Assembly (NCBI GenBank): GCA_922989275.2
Contig: OV277857.1
Span: forward strand, 116,178,231-116,242,230
Length of the DNA stretch: 64,000 bases
Reading direction: 5' to 3'
Origin: Gari tellinella
Taxonomy: Eukaryota > Mollusca > Bivalvia > Cardiida > Psammobiidae
Below, one piece after another: positions 35,082 to 45,223 of the stretch. Numbering within the stretch: position 1 is the first letter of the stretch; every line of letters starts with the position of its first letter. The notes beneath the pieces are model-generated. The model was not told where the DNA came from. It was given only the letters and a program-made list of their open reading frames with translations, and did not search any database. Position numbers and translations under genes: made by a program.

Positions 35082-35515
35082 TTAGCAACCAATTGTAGTA
35101 AATACTTCACATTGATCTTTTATTGGTATGCTATCATTAAACACTTTTAAGAATCAGTTAGCTAAATACTTTAAGTCCAAAGGACTAAGAGAAACGACAA
35201 AGTAAAGACAAATTATTTAATTAAGTGTAAGACAATAGTTTCAATATAAATAATAATATTACCAACCACTTGTAGTAAATACTTCACATTGATATTCTAT
35301 TGGTATGTTATTAAATAGTTCTAGGACTCTGTTAGTTTGACTCTTTTACTCTCAATGACGTCAAAATGCTCATATTTAATGATAGTATACCAAAAGAAGA
35401 TCAATATGAAGTATTTACTACAAATGGTTGCTAAATTCAGGATAAACATAATAATAAACAGGATCCAAACTGTTTGCAAACGCGCTTTTTGGCGTCATTG
35501 ATAATGAAAGGGTTT
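35082..35515. repeat. Threefold repeat plus half of a family A MITE
   Basis: TTGTAGTAAATACTTCACAT followed by TGAT-T(A/C)T-TATTGGTATG occurs in direct orientation at about 35094 and 35270 and inverted at about 35390-35425. The sequence at 35460-35515 is the right half only of a family A copy (GGATCCAAACTGTTTGCAAA, then GTCATTGATAATGAAAGGGT). Confidence 0.7.
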
Positions 35516-36204
35516 ATTTTTTTCATGTCCTTAAAAACAATCAAATTGCTCGGTCTAAAACATAATTATGTTCTACGCCGTTGCTAATCATTCAACAATG
35601 ATATTTACAGAGCTCATAGGACTACCTCAATCTTAAAAAGGACAAAACAAATGCCGAATGTTCCACGAGTTACTTTTTACATTACTATAATCCTGCATGT
35701 AGCAACAACTGACCATTCAAAGCCCTTTAAAAAGCGAAAACCTTCTCCCTAATCGGCAACTTTTCTAAACAGAGATAGCATTGGTCAATGAAAGTTCCAT
35801 TTTCGGAAGTTCTTTTATATGCAATTGTTTTACGTTTTAACATTACTTCTACCGTCAGTAAAACATATTCTACGTCCAAACGCACTGTAGAATTCAAATT
35901 GCTAGCTCCTTTTTAATTTATATACATGTACATGTATGTGCTTCTAGCACCGGTTTCTTCTCATCTGACTCTAGGCTGGTAATATGCAGAATCTTAGAGT
36001 CACGTTGCGAATGCACAGTTTGTGTGTCTGTTAAACGCATATTCCATGTAGAGATGCATCGGGTAATTTAATCAAGTTTGTTATTAAAGGAAATTAACTC
36101 AATTACCTGAAGCCGTGTTTGAATTCAATTTACCTCAGCTGATGGAAGGAGTATGAAAATCTAAAATAGATTTATAAATCCTAAAAAGAATTCAAATACA
36201 TGTA

Positions 36205-36290
36205 CATTAAAACCTCTCTATAACCACCACTAAATTGTGTTAATGACAGGTGACTGCTTAAAGCAAGGTTAACGTAAAACAGACAGCTCG
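36205..36290. mobile_element. MITE family B, left half only (copy 7)
   Basis: After TA: CATTAAAACCTCTCTATAAC, then AGGTGACTGCTTAAAGCAAG and GTAAAACAGACAGCTC. The copy stops at the hairpin centre; no right arm follows. Confidence 0.72.
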
Positions 36291-37109
36291 TTTCTCATCC
36301 ATATATATGTTATGTAATAGTAATAGGAATCAAAGTCAATAGAGTAAACAATAACAACAACAAGGCGAAACAGAGAATGATCAGCGTGCTATTGTCACTT
36401 ACAACATTGCAGTGAAAAATACGCTATTCCTTCCCATGGCAAATAATTCTGACCATGATTAATGGCAGCGTCACGTTGCGCCTCATCTAGATCCTCTTTA
36501 TTTCACATATGTATCGTCATCTTCAGGTAAAACTGCTTTAAGTCGAACATTGAAGTAAAAGTTTCATAATCATTGTGAAAGCATGCTATTAAGCAGAAGA
36601 CATACTTTGGTGTTAAAAGGTTTAAATGAAACATTCCAAAACCAACCAAACAAAGTACTGATGTTATAATCCGAAAGTGACTGAAATATTGAAAACGTTT
36701 TGTAAAAATCTATAGTATAATAACATACTTCATCACTTGGCCATTTTTTTTTTAAACTTGACACAGCTATGCCTTAATAATAATCGTTAAGAGTTCTAAA
36801 CCCAGACACTGTTAAATGCACAATAATGTAGAAATCAGCGCATGTGCTTATATTCTGTTTAGTACAACCATGGGTGTTTAAAGCAATGTCACTGTAATCT
36901 TTTAATTGCTAGCTTCATGCAAGTTTGGTAGTTTATAAGTAATAACTTGATTCAAGTCTGCCACAATAACATGTTCATAGTATCATAAGCACTCATATAC
37001 TATTGTTTTAAACTTTTACTTGAGATGTTCCGCTACCATTGAGAAACAGATTACAGTTTGATACAGGATAAACGTACTGTTAAAAGCGCTTCTATATGGA
37101 TGTCTCTAA
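36291..37109. other. Gene-free; inverted-repeat end fragment
   Basis: The CAGTGAAAAATACGCTATTC at about 36411 resembles one end of the element at 23194-23750; no partner end was found. No gene seen. Confidence 0.4.
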
Positions 37110-37305
37110 TTACCCTTTCACTGCCAACTTTTTCGTGACATTGATACCCCTTCATCGTTTCACTGTCATCTGCTTCAATTTTGGTGTCTGCAATGTCGTT
37201 TCAAAGTAAAACAAAATAAGGCAGTATGACTAAAGACATTTCAAAACGAGTGTCAAACAGTTTTGATCCTGATAAGACGCCGCGTCATTGAGAGCGAAAG
37301 GGTTG
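37110..37305 (+). mobile_element. MITE family A with half core
   Basis: Starts TTACCCTTTCACTGCC. The left arm of the core (CAAACAGTTTTGATCCTGAT, AAGACGCCGCGTC) runs straight into ATTGAGAGCGAAAGGGTT. The right arm and the CAAACGCGC block are missing. Confidence 0.78.
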
Positions 37306-38033
37306 ACATGTTGTTTTATTTTAGCTTTTCGCTGCTATAATGACACCATTACCAATCTTCCACATGTACGTACAATATGGCGTGTGCTTGATTTCATTTC
37401 TAAAATTCAAAGTTTAAGCATTTTGATTTATATAAACATTTGGATTTTCACCATACATTGCTTTACATGGCGGCTGATCAGGATCCAATCATTTCACAAA
37501 TTTCAATTATGTTGTACGTGGCAGGGTAATGATTAATAGAAGATAAAGTACTAGTGATGGTTAGTATAGGTCATGTCTGTGTTAAAATATTCCTGCATTA
37601 ATCCGCTACCTTTATATAAGGCTATCAATTATTTTTGCAGGTTAACTATTCAATCATGACAGTATATGATACTGTTACGAGAATCCAATGGTACAGATTA
37701 GTTCAAAAGTGTCATTGCAATATCACCAATTATTTTGTTTAGACTTATATGTCATCTTCTCCCACCTATATGTGTGAATAATCTAACAGACCTTACAAAT
37801 AAATATTTTTCTATTAGCCTTAATCGAAATAGTCCGTGTAGCTCGACAGTTAATTTCGTAGTAAAGCCATACATGTCATTACTGAGTAAAATGAAGCTGG
37901 ACTATGTAATTGCCTCGTAAGCGATATTGTGAAAATAAAATGACGGCCAAACATGCTACCATTACATACAACCTTATTGGTTTATTATAATACATAGGGG
38001 TCAACTAGTTGAATAGACAACTAGACGATACTT
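37306..38033. other. No recognisable feature
   Basis: No gene. A short core scrap (GGCGGCTGATCAGGATCCAA) lies at about 37469. Confidence 0.4.
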
Positions 38034-38244
38034 TTAACCCTTATTCTGCTGATCGCGACTTTAATGAATTTTGCAAACAGTTTAGATCAAGATCAGACGC
38101 CGCGTAATGCGGCGTCTGATCTGGATCCAAACTGTTTGACACTCGTCTTTATGTTTTCTACTTAACAAATGTATAAATCAAAATTTAACATATTTTGAGG
38201 CGGCAATTTCGTAGCAGACGATATCACCGCAGGATACGTGTTAA
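38034..38244 (-). mobile_element. MITE family A-like with strong core
   Basis: Starts TTAACCCTTATTCTGCTGAT. The core at 38074-38138 is 65 bp with GCCGCGTAATGCGGC and a CAAGATC / GATCTGG mismatch. Ends GATACGTGTTAA. Confidence 0.75.
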
Positions 38245-39234
38245 ATATAGCCTGTCCATCGGCAAATTGTATCGTCTACTTTACCCTCTTCAACGTCAGT
38301 ATTTTATTGAAATAAAAAAGTTGCCTAACGTATTATTGCAAAATATGATTTAAGCAGTTTGGCCAATGAAGTATTTATACGAGTGTTGAAACATGATAAG
38401 GCGCTGCGTACAGCAGCGTTTGAGCATGATCGAAACTGTAAGTCGAAAGTAGTCATCTAAGGCGATGAAAGAGTTGATCGACTTATATCAAGTGTATTCT
38501 TCCATGTTTGTATATTGGATTAGTCATTTTTCTGTAAGGGATGCCTGGTCTAAATTTTCATTTTCTTTTTTTTATATTGAATTTACAATAAAAAACAGTG
38601 TCTGATCAGATGCCATTTTATGGGATGTTAGTCACAAAAGGGTTAAACAAAGTTTTAAATACATTTTTAAAGTCTACAAAGGAGCTCAACTACTTGCCTT
38701 TCATGAGTGAGTCAAGTGTGTCACTGCCATATGGTCTTCATTTTAGATTATGTTATATGAAACGTGTTAAAGATTTAAAATTCGTGGTATTTTGTTTGTA
38801 AATGTATATGAAGTTGAAATATTCAGTGAAAGAATTAAAGCAGTGGGAATCCTGTTTTTAAAGTATAACATAGATGATGCTTTAACCTTTCACCTACTTC
38901 TTGCAAATTTACAATTATTTTTTATCCCGATCAGTCCCAAAATGTGATACCTAATCAGGACTCAAACTATTTGACCCCCGTGTCAAGGTTTTTAAAACAT
39001 AAATATAAAACTGACTACAAAATAAGGTTTTAAAAACAATTGCAGTGGACAACAACGAAGCACGCGATATTGAAGCAGGCGAAGAGGTTAAACAGACTTT
39101 AGTTTAGCTTGTTTAGATTTAATTATGCAATCTATTTCACATACGTCCCGCCTCTGCTAAATGGGACGAAACAAAACATGTCATACACTTAGAAGTCACT
39201 ATGAAAATACCATATGAGGGCGAGACAAAGGTTA
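38245..39234. other. Gene-free; family A relics
   Basis: Eroded family A copies lie at about 38282-38477 (core scrap GGCGCTGCGTACAGCAGCG) and 38885-39092 (TTAACCTTTCACCTAC, AGCAGGCGAAGAGGTTAA). A further scrap lies at about 38598-38645. No gene. Confidence 0.5.
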
Positions 39235-39491
39235 CAGTGAATATGTTATTCTTTCCCGATAATCGTGTTAACGCTAAAAACTATTATTTCAATTGTAAAC
39301 AGTTTAGAGCCAAATCAGACGCCGGGTGACCCGGCGTCCGATCAGGCTCCAAACTGTTTGTCACAAAGATTAAACTTAATTGTGATAAAAAAAAAAATGT
39401 TAAAAAAAAGTGTCATTTTCAACGTTTTAGTGAAATGCGTTTGCGTTTCGTTTGCGTTTTAACGGGATATAATAACGTATATTCTCCACTG
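39235..39491. mobile_element. MITE family E (copy 3, best preserved)
   Basis: Flanked by TA. Left CAGTGAATATGTTATTCTTT, right ATAACGTATATTCTCCACTG. The core at 39296-39360 reads GCCGGGTGACCCGGC: the C/G pair of family A is replaced by G/C on both arms. The subterminal GCGTTTGCGTTTCGTTTGCG repeat is typical of the family. Confidence 0.82.
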
Positions 39492-41561
39492 TACATCAGC
39501 ATAGATTTCATAATATACTAAAAGTTAAGTACACCTACTTGTCAGACGGGTAACACTTTTTAAAAATAAACTGTCTGGTAAAGTAATTTCGTTTTGGTAT
39601 TTGGACAGGAGACATCAATTTTACTTTTGTTGACAATCGTATACATGTATCCTTGAGAGTTATTTTCTTTCCACAGAACAGAAATAACACTTGAAAAATT
39701 GTAAAGCTTAAAAGTTTTAAAGGTTTTGAGAACATTTTTATTCATGTACGATATTAGTGTAACAAACCGGAGCATTGGGTAAGGTTTCTGGTAAATGATT
39801 CGACTGGTTTACACAATATCTGATCAAGTTCAAAAATGTTTACAAAGACTCTTTCAACACAGATATCTGGCTATTTTAAATAAACCGTAATGAACTTATC
39901 TTTTTTTTTTAAATTTTATTTCATTTTGTTTGCGTTTTTGCTGTCGATTGGTTGGGGAATAATAACGTTTTACCAACTGTAGTTTACTCTAGTACGAAAG
40001 TTTTGATTTGAGTTGTGGATTCCCAATTCGTGGGTGGACGTGTAGGTTTGTGCTACAAAATAAAATTAAAAAACTCGCGTTGCTGATGCTTCCTGCACAA
40101 TTCGCTTTATTACATCTGTGGGAGAAGACATTGTCAACGCTTACCCTCGTCTGCTTTGAAAATGTCGTCTGTGAAAAAATGATTAAATTAAAATTCATGC
40201 TTTTTTAATTGAATAAACATACAAACGAGTATCAATCAGTTTTAATCCAGATCGACGCGGCGTCTGATCTATTTACAGATACCAGTAAAGTCGCGATGGT
40301 TAATCAATTGAAAAATGAATGCCTACCTAGTGATACAGTGGAGAGGAAGTTATTATTTCCCGTTTAAACGCATACGGAACGCAAACACGTTGCAATAAAA
40401 TGTAGGAAAGGATAGTTTTTTTTACAATTCCTACTTTTCATCTTAATCTAAGTGGCAAATAATTTGAGTCGTCTTTTCATTTTAGATTCACATGGAAATG
40501 AGACAAATCTGCAACACAGATCTAGTAGTATTTAATATCTTGAAACCAGTAATATGTGAGAAACACGTATGTATTTCCCGCTAAACTTTTCCTCCCCCTT
40601 TAAAAGCTCCACAGGACGCCTTCACCACTTCCTCAACATAGTAATCACATATAAATATCCAGTTATGCCTTTGAATAAAGCTAACAGCTAAAAACAATAT
40701 AAAAGTAAAGCTGACAGCTCAGAGCTTTCAGCTTTACCGTCATTATTCTTTAATACAGTTGGATATATGTGATTTTAATGTTTGGCTGTGGAGGAAAGCG
40801 CTAAACAAAACTAAACGCAATTTGTTTCGAATTCCTAGGTATCTCCGTGTAACACGATACCCATTTTAAGACGAATGTGTTATATCGGAGTGAATTGTGA
40901 ACATAATGTCTTTGGGGTGTTATCAACATAATCGTAGTTTTACAGCATGTGATAAAGTGTATTGATTGCAGCTGCGTTCTCTGTAAAACGTACAATAACT
41001 TTCAAGTCCCTGTAAAATCATCCCACTTTGACATTAACCTCGTCTCTAACGTGTTTAAAGCAAATTTAAAGGTGGCATCGTTCAAGACTGTTAAAGTACA
41101 TATGTGAACACCCACTACCACTCATGCAGTGTTCTAACTACGTGGGTCAAATTTGCACGACCTTCGACTTTTCGACATTTGACATCTCTAATGTCAAAAA
41201 AACGTCGAATTTGGAAGTTCAACATTCAATCTTTAATAAAAACACTTTCGTTATGTCGAAAACATTTCGAATTTTGACATTCGACATTTCTGTAAAGTCG
41301 CGAAAATGTCGAGCAATCGACAAATTGAGGGACAGAGAAAGTGTCGAGATACAGTCGAAATCAAAACATGAAACATTTCTATAATGACGAGAAAAGGTCA
41401 TGAACAATTGATAAATTATGAAAAAAAATAATCATGTTTATTTTCATTTTAATTAGGTTTGAACAAATGTTACTGTTTTAAATGTGACAAATTATGTAAT
41501 GTGTCTAAATTTATACTATTTTTGTAAACGGTTGTAGTTCATAAATGTATAGCAACAGATA
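39492..41561. other. Gene-free; MITE end fragments and TCGA-rich stretch
   Basis: Family E right-end fragment at about 39905-39981 and left-end fragment at about 40337-40470. A B-like hairpin (AAGTAAAGCTGACAGCTC / GAGCTTTCAGCTTTACC) at about 40700-40740. At 41150-41350 the motif TCGACATTT and variants recur (TTCGACTTTTCGACATTTGA), giving an 86-codon ORF that is not convincing. No gene. Confidence 0.45.
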
Positions 41562-42442
41562 CAGTCAAACCTGTTTTTAGAGACATAGTTTCGGAGAAAG
41601 CAAAAAGTGCCACATCTCACAGGGTGCCTTTAAATTCAGGTTAACATTTTTTGGGCATTTATAAGAACAGGGTAGATCTAAGTATAATACTTCTAAGTTA
41701 TTATTATGTATTAAAATGTTTGTTTTACTTAACATTTCTGCAACAATATGATTTGTTTTCTAAACAATATTGAAAATATATTACATTATTTACTAAAGGA
41801 AAGTGTAAACAAAGATAAAATGTGGCAACCAAAAATTATGTGATGCCTTTGTTAATTTCGCAACTGGTTTGTTATCACTCAATTAATCCCTTAATTGAGC
41901 AGTGAGCCCTTAGTTCTAATTCACACTTGTTTGTTTGAGGTGTTATAAATAAAGCACTCTGCCAAAAATATAAATTAAACCTTGCCTCTTGCCTCAAATG
42001 AAATACATGGGTCTAGGGTATGTTTTAACTCTTAATGTATATAAGTTTTCATAAATCCCATAGTTTCAATAATCATAATGTAATAAGCTGCATATTGTCT
42101 TGATATTGAGAATAAAACTGTCTGGACTCAGATCAGACAGCTTTTATATATTACATTCATCATGTAACTTCATCAGAATTTGAGACTTTTTAATTTAAGA
42201 AACTGAAAAATATGCATAATTTAAACATAAAAGAAAATGAGATAAAATCATGTGTCTCTGAAAACAGGTTAAATACTGCGTTGGGAGTTGAACTTTAGTG
42301 TTGCATTTCACATCTCACAGTGTGCCACTGTGCCTTTAAATACAGGTTAAATATATAGAGAAATGCATCGGGGGGAGAGAACCACTGCCACATCTGACAG
42401 GATGCCTTTAAAAACAGTGTGTCACTAAGACAGGTTTGACTG
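41562..42442. mobile_element. Nonautonomous pogo-like DNA transposon
   Basis: Ends CAGTCAAACCTGTTTTTAGA and the inverse of CAGTCAAACCTGTCTTAGTG, with TA outside both. 881 bp without a transposase ORF. A CATCTCACAGGGTGCCTTTA-type block occurs near the left end (about 41612) and twice near the right end (about 42310 and 42392), as subterminal repeats. The CAGTCAAACCTGT ends with TA are typical of pogo/Tigger elements. Confidence 0.83.
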
Positions 42443-42474
42443 TATTTAAAAATCCGATTTTAGAATGGTTAAAA

Positions 42475-44335
42475 CTACATCTTGTACACAAAACCTTTTG
42501 GCTCAATTTGCAGAAATCATCATCTGGATCATCATTTCTATGCAGATGATTCACAGTTATACTTGTCATTCAAGCCTAAAGACACATCTTGCCAACAATT
42601 AGCCCTCTCAAAAGTCGAAGGATGTCTAAAAGACATTGTCTCATGGATGCATCAGAATATGTTGAAGCTGAACACCGACAAAACAGAGGTCATATTGTTT
42701 CACACAAAAAGGTTAACATACCTGAAAACTTTCACGTTCAAGTCGGAAGCTCTAAAATCAAACCATCACTGTGTGTGAAGAATCTTGGTGCTAGCTTCGA
42801 TTCCTAAATGGATATGACACGGCACATTAACGCTGTGTACAGGTCTAGCTATGTACAGCTGCGGCAAATAGGTCATATTAGACAGTACCTTTCCCCTGAA
42901 GCTACAAAGACTTTGGTCAATTCTTTGGTCACATCGAAAATTGACTACTGCAACTCACTGCTATATGGGATTCCCCAAAACTCACTTCGAAAACTACAGC
43001 GTGTGCAAAATACAGCAGCCCGCATCATTACCAGGACGCTCCGGTACAATCACATCACTCCAGTCTTGAAGGAGCTTCACTGGCTTCCAGTTCAACACAG
43101 AATTGAATTCAAAATTCTGACACTCACATACAAAGCTATGTGTAATGATTCTCCAAAGTACATTGTCAGTTTGCTTGACGTGTATAAACCTCGAAGAGAG
43201 TTGCGGTCTGCAAGTAAATCAGTATCGCTGGTTGTACCGAGAAGTCGTTTGGTGAAGTTTGGAGATAGAAGTTTCATACATGCAGCCCCAAAGCTCTGGA
43301 ACACTCTACCATCAGACATCAGAGATGCGAGCTCAGTTGCAGTCTTCAAAAAACGTCTGAAAACACACTTCTTTAATATTTATTATTAGAACACATTAGG
43401 AAATGGATGACTGCTATTGTTCTTGCTGTGGATATTGTGGGTCTAAATGGGAGTTCTGGAGTTGTACCGTTTGTCCGTGCCTGTTTGGTGGATCTTGATG
43501 GTAGGGATTGCCCCTGATCTCTTTGAAACCAACTGTTTTTGGGTTTGCGGTATAATTCAGGGACAGCTTCTTATCTTAATGTTTTGTAAAGTAAGGGTGT
43601 AATTTCAGCCATGGAACATGTAGGTCCCGCGTGTGTGGGGTGGAGAGGGCTGTGTTCATTCTGTATATGTTATGGGTCTAATTTTTAGTTCTGGGGTTGT
43701 ACCGTCGACCAATGGCTGTCTGGTGGATCTTTGATGGTAGGGATATGGCTCTGATCTCTTTTGAAACCAGCTGGCGGGGTCTGTGGTATAATTCTAAGAC
43801 AGCTTTCACAATTTTTAATCATGTCATTGATCTTCTATAGAGTTTTTAGTTATGGTCGCATGCTATTTTTCCTAGTTATGTTACATTAGGCGGCTTGCAT
43901 TGGGCGCTCTGCTATTATTGCTATTGGTCGGCAATCTTTAGCCGGTCGGTTCATTGCTGATTGATGGGGGTAATGTGGTTGCCGTTTTGGGGGCTGTCGT
44001 TTGTATGTTTATTCATGTTTATTTTAGATTTAATTAAAGTTATCTGTGTGTTGTCGATGGCCTGCATTAGGCGCTCTGCCATTATTTATATCAGTCGGCA
44101 ATCTTTAGCCGGTCGGTTCATTGCTGATTGATGGGGGTAATGTGATCGCCGTTTTGGGAACTGTCTCTTATATGTTTATTTATGTTTTATTTCAGATCTA
44201 ATTGTAGTTATTTTGTCATTTCTCGATTTGTAGGTACATTTATGTTATTTCATGTAAAGTGCTTTTGAACGCACAACCCCTGTGTGAAAAGAGCGCTATA
44301 TAAATCTGGTATAATAATAATTATAATAATAATTA
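42475..44335 (+). mobile_element. CR1/L2-like LINE, 5'-truncated (copy 2)
   Basis: Same family as 12841-15560, opposite strand. It begins inside the reverse transcriptase just before the YADD motif, about 30 bp after the end of the pogo-like element. It has a longer 3' UTR (43390-44335) with repeated GCCGGTCGGTTCATTGCTGA blocks about 165 bp apart, and ends AGCGCTATATAAATCTGGTA plus an AAT-rich tail. Confidence 0.9.
42478..43389 (+). pseudogene. LINE reverse transcriptase, C-terminal, broken
   Basis: Corresponds to residues from about 355 to the end of the ORF at 13550-15520. FYADD is present at the start, then LKLNTDKTEVILFH. A frameshift falls at about 42710, and a TAA replaces a Gln codon (DSQMDMT) at 42805-42807. 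After it the frame is open to 43389, with KLQRVQNTAARII, HWLPVQHRIEFKIL and LWNTLPSDIR. Much of the polymerase and all of the endonuclease are absent, so it is inactive. Confidence 0.92.
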
Positions 44336-44544
44336 GCCTGGTATATCGAGTAGAACTGTATTTCAACGTCATGTGTAACGTTGTGGGTCAGGAGCTTTTG
44401 ACGTTACGTCTACACAATTAGTCTTTCTTTAATCACTTGTCTAAGCTACAGATGGAGATTGCCAATTTGAGACGATTCTTGAACACAGTCACAATATAGA
44501 TTTCATAAGAGATACAAAGGGGGAAATGTTGAGGGTTTTTTTTT

Positions 44545-44588
44545 GGGGGGGGGGGGGGGGGTTTAATCCTTTTTTTTTTTTTTTTTTT
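44545..44588. repeat. G17 run followed by T19 run
   Basis: Seventeen consecutive G (44545-44561), then TTTAATCC, then about nineteen T. The ORFs here (poly-Gly/Phe or poly-Pro/Lys) are artefacts. The exact length may be affected by sequencing error. Confidence 0.85.
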
Positions 44589-44982
44589 AAAAAGATGTGC
44601 ATGAATGTGCGTTCTCATTTAACTTTAAATGAAGAATTGACATCAATTTATTCTGATAAATACATAAAAAGGTATCTAGAAAAAAAAATTGTTGTAGTTT
44701 GGAAGAATACTTTGTTAACTTATTTATTAAATGCATAACGTTTTAGTGGTCATGATATACAGTCTTCATGCAACATCGTAAACCCATATCTTTCTTCTAT
44801 AAGCTGGCGGTCATTTTTATTGTAAGGTTGTGGAACAGGGTTTATATTTTATGTACACTGTTCGTCTTTATAGGTGAATATAGGAGATAAGTGTGAGGTT
44901 GGGCGCCCCTAAACCCAGGTTTAACCCCCCAGTGGTTGTTAATGGTTAATTTATAATTAATTATTGATGGCTGCTGACCGTA
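44589..44982. other. No gene; unnamed repeat region
   Basis: Contains GCGCCCCTAAACCCAGGTTT and TTAATTATTGATGGCTGCTG upstream of the dispersed repeat; possibly the body of the same interspersed element. Confidence 0.4.
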
Positions 44983-45070
44983 CCAAGGCGGGCTCCTATG
45001 TTCACTTTGCTTTATGTTTGTCTTGCGTATTGTTTTCTGTTTGGTGTGTGGGATTGCGTGTGCGTGTGTG
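44983..45070 (+). repeat. Dispersed repeat, partner of 1790-1876
   Basis: CCAAGGCGGGCTCCTATGTT then ATGTTTGTCTTGCGTATTGT, leading into a GT-rich stretch. The inverse occurs at 1790-1876. Confidence 0.6.
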
Positions 45071-45223
45071 TGTGGACGGTGCGTTTGTCTGTGTGTAAGA
45101 CGGCTTTGGAATAGTTTATCTTTCTTTTTTCTCTCAACATCAATCTCTTTCTATATAATTTTATATATATAAATAAATATATTTACGCATACAAATTGTC
45201 ATTAGTGAGGTGTCTGTAACAAA

